NCBI GenBank assembly: GCA_947253135.1
Contig: CAMXYS010000003.1
Location: 1 to 38,953 of the forward strand
Source: an uncultured Clostridia bacterium
Lineage (GTDB): Bacteria; Bacillota; Clostridia; Saccharofermentanales; Fastidiosipilaceae
DNA length: 38,953 bases
Direction of reading: 5' to 3'
Of this stretch, positions 16,901 through 23,828 are shown piece by piece. Under the pieces are notes generated by a model that was not told the origin of the DNA, made no database searches, and was given only the letters and a program-made list of their open reading frames with translations. A program made the position numbers and the translations under genes. How positions within the stretch are numbered: the first letter of the stretch is position 1; the number at the start of each line of letters is the position of its first letter.

Positions 16901-18147
16901 ATAGCCGCATAGGCTGCCGCTGCCAGATCTCGGACACGGTTGGGATCCTTGCGTTGATAACCTTCTAAAGAGGTCGGTTTGCCCCATTGTTCCAAGCGGT
17001 TGGCGGCCTCGCGCAACAGAGCTGGAATGGCCGGATGGTTCGGGAGCACAAAGGCCGTCAACAAATCCCTGTAACTTGAACCTCCCTGCCATTGGTCATA
17101 GGCCAGCACCGTCATCTGAGCCTGGCAGGTGCACAAAACCGCCTCACCACGACAGAGCTCTACTGTAACCGCAACGGTTACCATTTCTGTTAAATCCGCC
17201 AGATTTTGTCCGTGAATCGTCAGCTTGGGATCTTCCAGCAAAACCGGTTTCCCGGAAGGAACTGCCGGCAGAGGCATCTCATAGGACTCAAAAAAATCAA
17301 AGTCCGAATGGATGCGGAGGGATAAGCCTTCTGCAGGGTCTCCCGTTCGATTTAAAAGGCGTATGTCACGAATGGGGCGGATGTTGTTTTGGTAAAAGGC
17401 ATAGTTGAAGGTATCCATCTTGCCCACAGCCATCTGGAAGTCGGCATGATCGTCTTCCGAAACGTGTCCGGACGTCAGCAGGGATAGGGGGGCTTCGATT
17501 TTGACTAACTTGCCATCCGCTCCATCGTCCAGGTTGGCCACGCAGATGAGGTCTTTGTCTTCCGGCTCAAAGATTTGGATGCTCACCTGTTCGCCTAAGC
17601 TTTTACCAAAATCCTGGTAGGGCTGATTGAGTAATGTTCCATAAAAGCAGTGGTCACCAAGACCGGTTAGGCGAACCCAACAGACTTCAGGTTTCAGGTC
17701 ATCTGCAACAAAAAGCACTTGAATATCGTCCGGAAATTGTGGCGAACGAAGGTGGTCTAAAAAATCTAAGCTGCGGCTTTTTTCCAAATCTACCGGAGAA
17801 TCGTATTTCTTTAATTTCTCAATTCGAGGGGCAAATTGTTTCTGAAAGCGAGGTTCCAGTTTTTTGAAGCAAAGGAAGGGTAGGTCTTCAACCTCTCCGA
17901 TGTGGATTGTAATCCGTCGTCCCTCGTAAGGCTCTCTAAAATAAAAGCTCTTCGGCGTCTCTTTACCTGTGCCTAGAACCTCTAACATTAAGCCCTTTTC
18001 CGTGTCAATATAGCCATAAAAAATGCCATGCGAGGCCTTTTCTATACCCGGACAATTTTTTAATTTGTTGCGGAGTTTATCATTTAATTCCAAGGCGCAT
18101 ATGGTGTGATAGAAGGCTCTGAAGCCGGTCTCATTGAATGTTGTCAT
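10984..18147 (-). CDS. Giant DUF4011-helicase-nuclease protein with transglutaminase-like domain
   Basis: 2387 residues. Order of parts: an N-terminal region of unknown fold (1-380); a transglutaminase-like domain (about 400-560) with a possible triad C451 (LGTCMDLT), H477 (GHIFAGVWL) and E520 (FVECTAM); DUF4011 starting near 615 (LWESKLLDLSQRNMLLNL); an SF1 helicase split by a coiled-coil insert, with Walker A GPPGTGKSQ (K953), Walker B IFDEAS (D1565/E1566), GDPKQMPPTSFF, HYRSQHESLIAFSN, QGDERDV and RLNVAFSRAR; an MTES_1575/Vsr-like nuclease near 1860-1960 (LDGEGY, D1904/E1906, then DRE and LGWELRRIW); an acidic low-complexity linker (about 2030-2190); and a DUF3320 winged-helix end. Related DUF4011-helicase-Vsr proteins are reported as single-gene phage defence (recalled as Hhe). 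The start is an ATG with GGGGGA upstream. It lies beside the CRISPR array, convergent to it. Confidence 0.88.
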   Translation of the reverse strand: MTTFNETGFRAFYHTICALELNDKLRNKLKNCPGIEKASHGIFYGYIDTEKGLMLEVLGTGKETPKSFYFREPYEGRRITIHIGEVEDLPFLCFKKLEPRFQKQFAPRIEKLKKYDSPVDLEKSRSLDFLDHLRSPQFPDDIQVLFVADDLKPEVCWVRLTGLGDHCFYGTLLNQPYQDFGKSLGEQVSIQIFEPEDKDLICVANLDDGADGKLVKIEAPLSLLTSGHVSEDDHADFQMAVGKMDTFNYAFYQNNIRPIRDIRLLNRTGDPAEGLSLRIHSDFDFFESYEMPLPAVPSGKPVLLEDPKLTIHGQNLADLTEMVTVAVTVELCRGEAVLCTCQAQMTVLAYDQWQGGSSYRDLLTAFVLPNHPAIPALLREAANRLEQWGKPTSLEGYQRKDPNRVRDLAAAAYAAIQKKNIVYAEPPTSFSVAGQRIRTPETILEQRLGTCMDLTLLYTACLEAMGLHPILVMMQGHIFAGVWLRERSLEEQINSDIILDNLKELTSRIDNGADEMTFVECTAMCSGKEINFEAAEALAKQTHLLNETDFNYAIDVELARKHNIRPLASRIREGGIYQIEVEEKQEGDLTAAPTNLGLSLVQTASATPKKITTKRELWESKLLDLSQRNMLLNLPLNASVMPIMSSHVDELEDALADGQAFHLLPAADWITGLTYLTVDENGKESQPANWLLDAIRERGIFELTQWPAGQDFDYGEKFRQEFRSHRLYTFSGAKQLDRELTTIYRAARSSQQENGVSSLYLAIGLLRWFSEPDSSKPSYAPLILLPIEIIRKSANQGYSLHARDEEPHFNMTLLEMLKQNYHLDIAGLDPLPVDEYGIDIKRTFSLVRGALYTLKGWDVIESCVIGNFSFAQFAMWNDLHTAGDLLDNSKVVRSLMKGYVDWDLSEPNTPAEEKDSSTPLYLPITVDATQLKAIEMAAGGSTFVLHGPPGTGKSQTITGMVANLMAQGKRVLFVAEKMAALSVVQRRLSALGVGDFCLEVHLDKANKKQVLSQLEKALDIRHPDHRAEYDELHKQTLEQKARLDGYAKHLHAVHRGGYSLRELVDLYESVRNEAEEIHFDSFAVGQLSRSQIQRHLSLLGQLTAAGEALGDIKSHPLKHLKIKVYGADLRMAVRNISQQYIEALQSLQAAATEAAQLLHVDKPEKRSNYADLEQLVLLYEAQKQEEPPLLHAIDRYREELQAYYQKAQEVSRQEQKALETWEVAFLDRDMSRYLTKHEAASKKFFGKTAAMTAVVADIQAYAKLPITFESIPLYLQDIIVFQEQKRKLQDMADALPASAKPVLEAFPTAATFKEALEEVAHYRQRTADFPGGPEAIQTLNTNPKVASIFENYQAQYQQARSAEAQLNEQLGRRIEDDEVNWIEADTAFCQYLRDEPAALKNWGLYSQVREACADVGLQPAIEAYENGLAATMLPSAYKKGFYRALINEIIGSDDILSRFSGMTFNESVQQFKQLDDRLLQLTKHEIFYQLASRVPSSWTSPEMGMELSLLRKAIGSHARGISIRTLFDRIANLLPILCPCMLMSPNSVAQYLAQKNDLFDVVIFDEASQLPTCKAVGALARAKNAVIVGDPKQMPPTSFFAGSGPNVEDLALDDLDSILDDALALGIPSQHLQWHYRSQHESLIAFSNRTFYDNKMYTFPSANDRERHVTAVHVEGVYKNSTNVKEAEAIVAEIVRRFHDDDLKGQSIGVVTFNVKQQILIENLLAKQFQEDPSLDAWASNTDDPIFVKNLENVQGDERDVILFSIGYGPDEQGRVSMNFGPINQVGGGKRLNVAFSRARVTMTVFTSLYSTDIRVTENSPDGLVAFKDFLHFAEGHRLPPETHEPIQDADVQVTSGILNSICCALKEAGFQCIPMVGRSDFRVDLAVVDPYNDDQYLMGILLDGEGYRQTENTRDREVAQIGVLQHLGWELRRIWTIDWWDNRDRVLNRLLTRLETLKEASKQRHEAARAAEEAHQKAVADQASQAKALREELERQSVEVMEEDQAGERAEKEVRIVVSSPADTAAVGKVEPPVNPVSQPGVSEAGENVGEAVRVTGAGLPETNAAGDAKEVYADLDGNAAKIDVDHDADHQVSQTRPDDTVDTPVDEASELKAEAELAQPEVEIDAEAFNASSQVAEADMVKTSDSVNMKPAGDIELETDTAGTGADKGTACASKTAVTEAGKDAMPKSLATQNLIEPVPYTYADDAEQPLSASEYVLPENRELIGQQAIAILEAEALILRDLLIRKLMASFGVNKSAAVSEATERAIRAAKIKTTRRKGIVFCWAPDQDPKAYYGLRVANERLIDEICIQELCNAIVYVLQEQEELSQEDLVREASRVLGYKRLGKNLEATLTEGVKFARSTGAIVYVRGGTFRLPSKGEQEES

Positions 18148-18180
18148 GCCTGTCCCCCTACGCTTGGTTTACATATAGAC

Positions 18181-18402
18181 TTAGTAGATTTGATGTCTTA
18201 TCGGGATGACGGTGCGGTTTGAAACATGGGCGGCCTTGGCCGAAGCTGCTGCCTCCAAGCTAACATCCTTATAAAATGTGCACGCTTGTTTGTTTTTAGT
18301 CGCTCCGCTGATTTTATTAATAAATATGCCTACATTATAGGCCATGTGCACAATTTCGTCAGGTTTTAAAACCAGAGTCCGGACCGCAAGAATAAATTGC
18401 AA
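18181..18402 (-). CDS. Possible small hypothetical protein
   Basis: An open frame of 73 codons starting with TTG, with an internal ATG giving MAYNVGIFINKISGATKNKQ as an alternative start. It ends 33 bp before the giant helicase start, on the same strand. Codon choice looks coding, but neither start has a good ribosome binding site and I recognise no family. It could be a leader gene of the helicase operon or a remnant. Confidence 0.25.
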   Translation of the reverse strand: MQFILAVRTLVLKPDEIVHMAYNVGIFINKISGATKNKQACTFYKDVSLEAAASAKAAHVSNRTVIPIRHQIY

Positions 18403-18471
18403 GCTTGTGGGAAGTGTTGAGTGCCGGGTTTACCCTCTTGTTCGTCTTGCAAAGGCAGCCTTGGGCGAGAG

Positions 18472-18569
18472 AACGGGCCCTTGTCACTGCCCCAGCGGGC
18501 TGATAACTGCGGCCTGATTTTTTATCCTGCTAAAAGAAGTAATCTTCAAGACCTTCAGAGACTTTTTTT
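18472..18569. repeat. 100-bp dispersed repeat, right copy
   Basis: Counterpart of 3647-3746, same orientation, about 85% identical by hand alignment. The ends are clear: AACGG on the left and a run of seven T (18563-18569) on the right. The flanks outside these limits do not match. The remainder of 18403-18695 holds no other recognised feature. Confidence 0.7.
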
Positions 18570-18695
18570 GATATTCTAATCTGTAGATTTATGTCAGAAG
18601 TTTTGCCGGCTACTTGCTGCCGTTCGTTTATAAAAAGAAAATCTATAACTAGGTCATCCGGTGAGTTCGCGGTGCCTAGGTGAAAGGAAAAAGCA

Positions 18696-20009
18696 ATGGG
18701 GTCCAAAATTAAATTGTGGTTTATCAATCAAAAAAACTTGGTTAAAATGTCGAAATTTATCCTTTTAACGGTGTCATTACTTTTAATCACCTGGCTTTTT
18801 GACCATCGATATCCTGTTTTACGATCTTACATACCCGATCAGATGCTCTTGTCGGTTGATGTTTCGGTTAATTTTTTATCTAATATATCCGGTGTCTTTT
18901 TGACCATCAGCATTTTTTCTTTTACGACCATCGTTACTGTGCTCAATAAATACAGCAGCAGTATCACACCGAGGATGGTTCAAAGCTTTATTGATAAAAC
19001 CGACGTACTGGGCCTGTACGGCATATTTGTCAGTGGCTTTTTTTACTCGGTCATTAGCATTGTCATGCTTCAAGGACTCAGTTCAGACCAACACGTCGTG
19101 ACGGGCAGTTTTGGAATTGCTTATGCCATTATTGCCATGATTGCCTTTGTTGTGTTTTCTAAACAGGTGCTGGATAATCTTAAAATCTCTAACATTATTG
19201 AAAGCGTCTACAATGACTGCGACCCGCTCATTGACAGAGCCGTTGAGCTTAGAAAAAAAGCCAAGCGTTATGAGGATGATCAACCGGCTACGGAGCTCAC
19301 CATCTTAGCAGGAGAGACAGGTTATCTTTTTGAAATTAAGGCGGATGAGATTCTTAGTGACCTGGAGGGCATTAAAACCGAGTTGACCATTACCAAAAGA
19401 ATTGGTGAATATGCCACCGCGGAGGAGGCCCTGGGCCTTTTAAGGATATTCGGGCAGGAGACTATGGCCGATGAAGAGAAGGAGGCCTTGCAGAAACAGA
19501 TTAGTTCGGCCCTGGTCATCAATATGTATAAAAACAACGAAGACGACTACCACCACGAGTTGATTAAGCTGACCGAGATTGCCTGCATGGCCTTGAGTCC
19601 GGGGACGAATGACCCCAATACAGCCGTTGTATGTATCGATAAAATCTCTTCTTTGTTGGGAAAATTGCTGTCTACGGACCATCAATTCATTGTCTTGAGA
19701 GAGACGGAGGACACGAAAATTATTTACCAGAATTACTCTGTTGAAAATGAACTGTACCTCGTCTTTAGCCAGATCGTTACTTACTCGGCTGGTGATCCCC
19801 TGGTCTCTAAAGCCATTTTACAGGGCCTATACATGATTTACATGCTGGCCGGAATGAGCGCCAAGGCGGCGGTGAAAAAATATTTTGACTCCTCTTACGA
19901 CCTCATAACGGCTAACTTCAATCACCCGGTGCACCTTGACCGGTTTGAACAGATTAGAAAAAACATCGAAGAGCACATCAGTCTTAAAGATGAGCATGTT
20001 CTAGCATAG
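18696..20009 (+). CDS. DUF2254 family membrane protein
   Basis: A 437-residue predicted inner-membrane protein. Four hydrophobic segments fall in the first 175 residues (about 19-37, 60-85, 105-128 and 140-160), and a soluble C-terminal half follows. Two family signatures are visible: FTTIVTVLNKYSSSITPRMV after the second helix, and ALSPGTNDPNTAVVCIDKI in the soluble domain. Both are characteristic of DUF2254. The function is unknown. The length agrees with the family. AAAGGA lies about 8 bp before the ATG. The next gene starts 12 bp after the stop, so the two are probably cotranscribed. Confidence 0.88.
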   Translation: MGSKIKLWFINQKNLVKMSKFILLTVSLLLITWLFDHRYPVLRSYIPDQMLLSVDVSVNFLSNISGVFLTISIFSFTTIVTVLNKYSSSITPRMVQSFIDKTDVLGLYGIFVSGFFYSVISIVMLQGLSSDQHVVTGSFGIAYAIIAMIAFVVFSKQVLDNLKISNIIESVYNDCDPLIDRAVELRKKAKRYEDDQPATELTILAGETGYLFEIKADEILSDLEGIKTELTITKRIGEYATAEEALGLLRIFGQETMADEEKEALQKQISSALVINMYKNNEDDYHHELIKLTEIACMALSPGTNDPNTAVVCIDKISSLLGKLLSTDHQFIVLRETEDTKIIYQNYSVENELYLVFSQIVTYSAGDPLVSKAILQGLYMIYMLAGMSAKAAVKKYFDSSYDLITANFNHPVHLDRFEQIRKNIEEHISLKDEHVLA

Positions 20010-20021
20010 AGGCGTTTTACA

Positions 20022-20930
20022 ATGATCGGTCAATCATTGAATCTGATGGTAGACCTGTATGGCTGCCCGAATCGTTGTCTGCACTGTTGGTTGGGCCACA
20101 TGCCCAACCGCAGAATGGACGCAGATGCAGATGCCTTCATCGTCGACTATTTTGCTCCCTTTTTTGATAGCATTGCCTTTTATAGTTGGGTCAGAGAACC
20201 GGATTATTGTGATGATTATGTCGATAGATGGAGGCGAGACAATCTGATCTCAAAAAACACACTCCCCAGGCGCTTTGAATTGGCTAGTTTCTATCGAATG
20301 GTCCGGGATGAGCAATATATCCCGTTTCTAAAATCCGTTGGTGTTAAAAAGGTACAGTTGACCCTTTTTGGGCTACAGGACACACAAGATCGGTATGTGG
20401 GACGCAGGGGGGCATTTGCAGAAGTCATACAAGCCACTGATTTGTTGATGGATGCTGAGATTATGCCGCGTTGGCAATGCTTCATCAATGAGGAGAACAG
20501 GCGGGAACTTGTCCAAGTGCTGCACCTGGCCCAACATATCTGGCAAAAGCGCTGCTCTGAATGTGAGTTTATTGTGCACGAAGGAACTTGTGAGGGTGAA
20601 AATCGTAAGCTTTATCCCATTCGCATTCAAAAACAACATATTCCGGAAGAATTGCATCCCTATTATCTTAATTTTGACGAGGTCTTAACAGAGCAAGAAT
20701 GTTGTGAGCGCCTGCAAACTGATTCTTCTTCTCCATCTTTTCCGCAGGGTGAGGAGATCACCCTATATGTGTCTAACAGATATGACGTCTACTATAACTT
20801 TACGAATATGAGTGCTCCCTGGATCATCGGCAATTTAAAAAAGAGGAGCCAACTGTTCTCATATCTCGGATTCTCCAGCAAAATTCTTTTGCACTCAATC
20901 AGGCCAAGACCTGCAGCTGGTCAGGCTTAG
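20022..20930 (+). CDS. Radical SAM protein, frame broken near the 3' end
   Basis: In frame zero this is 302 residues. The CPNRCLHC motif (C-x3-C-x2-C, residues 15-22) binds the radical SAM [4Fe-4S] cluster. The core TIM-barrel-like region follows, including KKVQLTLFGLQDTQDRYVGR. The substrate is not recognisable. After residue 273 frame zero degrades (RSQLFSYLGFSSKILLHSIR), while the -1 frame carries sensible protein to 21019. The break falls on A AAA AAG at 20837-20843. The true product is therefore probably about 332 residues, made either by a -1 slip or from an allele with one more A. It is cotranscribed with the DUF2254 gene. Confidence 0.8.
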   Translation: MIGQSLNLMVDLYGCPNRCLHCWLGHMPNRRMDADADAFIVDYFAPFFDSIAFYSWVREPDYCDDYVDRWRRDNLISKNTLPRRFELASFYRMVRDEQYIPFLKSVGVKKVQLTLFGLQDTQDRYVGRRGAFAEVIQATDLLMDAEIMPRWQCFINEENRRELVQVLHLAQHIWQKRCSECEFIVHEGTCEGENRKLYPIRIQKQHIPEELHPYYLNFDEVLTEQECCERLQTDSSSPSFPQGEEITLYVSNRYDVYYNFTNMSAPWIIGNLKKRSQLFSYLGFSSKILLHSIRPRPAAGQA

Positions 20931-21019
20931 TTAAGCACTATGGTGATTTTACATCGACTAAGGTATTTTGCCTGGACGATTTTAAACTGTACCTGTTTAA
21001 TCATTTTTTAGAGGTATAA
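20843..21019 (+). other. Out-of-frame C-terminal tail of the radical SAM protein
   Basis: In the -1 frame the peptide runs EEPTVLISRILQQNSFALNQ and ends HYGDFTSTKVFCLDDFKLYL-FNHFLEV before TAA at 21017. It looks like a normal protein C-terminus and has no start of its own. It joins the radical SAM frame exactly at the slippery heptamer 20837-20843. Confidence 0.75.
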
Positions 21020-21044
21020 AAGGCAGTTTTGGTGTTTGCTGTTT

Positions 21045-21079
21045 AGAGACTGATGCCAGCGGGAGACGTGTCTCTTTTT
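21045..21079 (+). terminator. Probable terminator after the radical SAM gene
   Basis: AGAGAC (21045-21050) and GTCTCT (21070-21075) pair across a 19-base loop, and TTTTA follows. The long loop makes it a moderate candidate. Confidence 0.45.
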
Positions 21080-21136
21080 ATTGAAGAGGCGAAACCATAT
21101 GGGCTACAATACTGGTAAGAGAGGAGGGGATTGGAT

Positions 21137-21358
21137 ATGACGACATCTGAACTGGTTAAAAAACTCTGCCAACAGCAAGGCCTTTCTTTTTCTGAGTTGG
21201 CCAGGCGAATTGGTCAGACCCGGCAAAACTTGTATAAAAAGATGAAAAGAGAAACCTTGACGCTAGAGGAATTGAAGGAGATTGCGAATGCTGTAGGGGC
21301 CACTTTTGAACAGTCTTTTACACTCTTGGATGGTACCCGGCTGAAGATCAACAACTGA
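21137..21358 (+). CDS. Small XRE-family HTH regulator
   Basis: A 73-residue single-domain Cro/C1-type HTH protein. LSFSELARRIGQTRQNLYKK is the HTH core and TLTLEELKEIANAVGATFEQ the following helices. The ATG at 21137 is preferred over the TTG six bases earlier, because the GAGGAGGGGA site (21121-21130) is then at normal distance. It ends 25 bp before the glycosyltransferase-acyltransferase gene, on the same strand, and may regulate it. Confidence 0.85.
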   Translation: MTTSELVKKLCQQQGLSFSELARRIGQTRQNLYKKMKRETLTLEELKEIANAVGATFEQSFTLLDGTRLKINN

Positions 21359-21383
21359 ATTGCTTTCGACAAGGATGATGGGG

Positions 21384-23339
21384 ATGAAGATCGTACATGT
21401 TTTAGACCTATATGATGAATCTAAAAATGGTGTGGCGACTGCTACTCAAAGAAATGTTAAAGCTTTGAAGTGCATGGGGCATGAGGTAGTGGTGGTTTCA
21501 ACCGGAGAGCCGGGTGAGGGCAAGGTGATGGTGGATGAATTCAAACTTCCTTTGTTTCAGCACCTGGTGGACCAGCAGGGTTTTGCCTTTGCCAAGGCAG
21601 ACTTGCCGGCATTTTATGATGCCTTTTTAGGTGCGGATATTATCCATTTTCATCTGCCGACGCCCTTTTGCATTCAGGGTGAAAAAATTGCCCGGCAAAT
21701 GCATATCCCCACGGTGGCCTCTTTTCACATCGAGCCTCAGAACATCACTTATACGCTTCGCCTGGGACGGGACAAGCGGTTGAATGAGTTTATCTACGAC
21801 CGGTTTGAAAACCGTTTCTACGACAAATTTAACTACATTCATTGCCCCAGCGAGATGATGGCAGAAGAGTTAAGAAAACGCCACTATCGGGCAGAACTGC
21901 GGGTGATTTCTAACGGGGTAAATGACATTTTCAAACCGCTGCCACAAGCAGAAAAACCGGTAGCTGACGGAAATTTTCAAATTTTAATGGTCGGCCGTCT
22001 GTCGCGTGAAAAAAGACAGGACTTATTGCTTGAGGCGGTTTTAAAAAGCAAATACAAGGATCAGATCCAACTGCTCTTTGCCGGACAGGGACCGGAACAA
22101 AGACGCCTGGAAAAATTAGCTGAGGATTTGCCCAACCAGACATCTTTTAAGTTTTATAGCCAACCGGACCTGGCTGAGTTGATGCATCAGGTTGATTTGT
22201 ACATCCATGCGGCCGATATTGAGGTGGAGGGCATTTCCTGCCTGGAGGCTTTGGCATCAGGCTTGGTGCCGGTTATTTCCGACTCAAAATTGTCGGCAAC
22301 GAAAGATTTTGCCTTACATGAACAGTCTTTGTTTGAAGCCGGCAATGCTGTTGATTTGGCCAAAAAAATTGATTACTGGATCGAGCATCCTCAGGAGCGG
22401 GCAGTATTCAGTCAGAAATATGCTGACCTGGGTATCCGCATGAGTGTTGCCGATACATCCCGTCAGCTGGAACAGCTGTATAAGGATGCCATTGCTAAGC
22501 ATCAAAAATCCGGTTATCCAAAACCACCCGAAACCAAGTCGAAGCGGTTTAAGTTGATCAGTCGGAAAAAAATCAAACTGCGCAGAAAAAGAAGTCACCT
22601 CACTAGACAAATAGCGGATATTTTATGGTTTCCACTTAAGCTGGTCGTCCTTTTGTTGGGTTGGATTCTGCTTTACCTGTTGCACGGATTTAGGGTTGTT
22701 GATCGAAAAAACCTTAAGCCTTTAGACGGCAGGGGAGCGGTCAGCATCTCAAATCATATTCTTTCTCTGGATTGTCTCATGGTCTGGCTGGCCCTATTCC
22801 CCAACATCCCCCGCTTTGTTTCCCTGGCATCAAATTTAGATTTGCCGCTTGCAGGAGGTATCTTAAAATTAGCCGGGACAATTCCGACTCCGACTGAACT
22901 GGTGGGGGGCAAGGCCTTTGTTCAAACTGTTGAACAAGAACTGGGGGCAGATGGCATTGTGCACTTTTATCCGGAGGGCATTCTGCTGAATGATTACGAC
23001 GGGCTTCGTGAATTTAAAAACGGCGCCTTTCACATGGCAATCAAGGCGGATAAACCGGTTATACCGATGGCTATCCGTAAAGTTAAAAGAGACGTGGAGA
23101 AAAGGCGTTTGCTCCTGGGCAAAAAGTGCTATGTGCTGGTGGTTGGCGAACCCATTATGCCGGATGCCCGCCTGGAGCAAAGAAAGCGCATAGCAGATTT
23201 AAGAGATCGGTCTTATTCAGCTGTTAAACATTTGTTGAATGATCCGTTGACCCTGTCCAGAGCGTTTTATACCCTGGATTTTGCCCGCCTCTTTGCGCTT
23301 GTCCTCATCATCCGGAAAGTGCTCAGTCACTTTTTTTAA
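21384..23339 (+). CDS. Glycosyltransferase-PlsC acyltransferase fusion
   Basis: A 651-residue two-domain membrane-associated enzyme. Residues 1-385 are a GT4 glycosyltransferase of the type that glucosylates diacylglycerol: MKIVHVLDLYDESKNGVAT at the start, a VGRLSREKRQ donor-site segment, and the E-x7-E motif (E280 to E288, VEGISCLEALASGLVPV). A basic linker (KRFKLISRKKIKLRRKRS) leads to a membrane helix (about 418-440). A PlsC-type acyltransferase follows, with the H-x4-D motif (H458/D463 in SNHILSLD) and the FYPEGI...FKNGAF segment (E531/G532). Known single-domain relatives make glycolipids or phosphatidic acid. The fusion suggests coupled glycolipid or lipoteichoic-anchor synthesis, which is inference. 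The ATG at 21384 is chosen over upstream TTG and ATG codons because MKIVHV is the normal family start. Confidence 0.87.
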   Translation: MKIVHVLDLYDESKNGVATATQRNVKALKCMGHEVVVVSTGEPGEGKVMVDEFKLPLFQHLVDQQGFAFAKADLPAFYDAFLGADIIHFHLPTPFCIQGEKIARQMHIPTVASFHIEPQNITYTLRLGRDKRLNEFIYDRFENRFYDKFNYIHCPSEMMAEELRKRHYRAELRVISNGVNDIFKPLPQAEKPVADGNFQILMVGRLSREKRQDLLLEAVLKSKYKDQIQLLFAGQGPEQRRLEKLAEDLPNQTSFKFYSQPDLAELMHQVDLYIHAADIEVEGISCLEALASGLVPVISDSKLSATKDFALHEQSLFEAGNAVDLAKKIDYWIEHPQERAVFSQKYADLGIRMSVADTSRQLEQLYKDAIAKHQKSGYPKPPETKSKRFKLISRKKIKLRRKRSHLTRQIADILWFPLKLVVLLLGWILLYLLHGFRVVDRKNLKPLDGRGAVSISNHILSLDCLMVWLALFPNIPRFVSLASNLDLPLAGGILKLAGTIPTPTELVGGKAFVQTVEQELGADGIVHFYPEGILLNDYDGLREFKNGAFHMAIKADKPVIPMAIRKVKRDVEKRRLLLGKKCYVLVVGEPIMPDARLEQRKRIADLRDRSYSAVKHLLNDPLTLSRAFYTLDFARLFALVLIIRKVLSHFF

Positions 23340-23403
23340 GTTTGCTACAAGCGAAATGAAAGGGACAGCAGACAAGGATAAGTCTGTGATAGGGTGGTCC
23401 GTC

Positions 23404-23745
23404 ATGGATGCTCAAAAGCTGTACGCATATGAAGCGGTTCTCCACGAGTCATAGGAGAATGGCGGGACTTATGTGACCTTCCCCTCCCCCGGGATGTTAG
23501 AAAATAATGTGGCAAAGGCCGTACTCAAGAATGTGGCAAAGGCCGTACTCAAGCTGGATAACCTGTTGATCGCCAGGATTAATGCGCTGCTGACCTTTAC
23601 CGATTATTATCGTGAGCGCTGGGATAGGGAGCCGGATGAAAAACTGTTGAAGACGATTGCCAACAAAATGGTCTGGAACCTTTGGCAGATAGATGACCTA
23701 AAGTATACAGTCCCCTTTGGGAAAACCTATATAGAGCATATGTAG
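23404..23745 (+). pseudogene. HicB-like N-terminus with in-frame stop, joined to unknown sequence
   Basis: One reading frame runs from the ATG at 23404 to 23745, with a single TAG at 23452-23454. The start reads MDAQKLYAYEAVLHES, stop, ENGGTYVTFPSPGML. This resembles the first strands of HicB antitoxins (a tyrosine-rich strand, then a GG-Y-V-FPD-PG type turn). After that the HicB pattern is lost. A 24-bp tandem duplication follows, then a tail with YYRERWDREPDEKLLKTIAN and MVWNLWQIDDLKYTVPFGKT, which I cannot assign. No HicA gene is next to it. It is most likely a decayed composite of two genes. Confidence 0.5.
23506..23553 (+). repeat. Perfect 24-bp tandem duplication
   Basis: AATGTGGCAAAGGCC-GTACTCAAG occurs twice without a gap (23506-23529 and 23530-23553). 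It encodes NVAKAVLK twice in the decayed frame above. A perfect copy suggests a recent duplication. Confidence 0.9.
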
Positions 23746-23828
23746 ATCTCCATGTTTGAGGCCGGTCTGGAAGATATCTTTGATTTGCGATAAAGCTTAA
23801 TTGCAGATTGATGTTGGCTTGAGGGAGT

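Noticed and set aside
20843..20900. Stimulatory pseudoknot or hairpin after the slippery site
   Set aside because: Only weak pairings (GGAG/CTCC) were found, so the case for programmed shifting rests on the heptamer alone.
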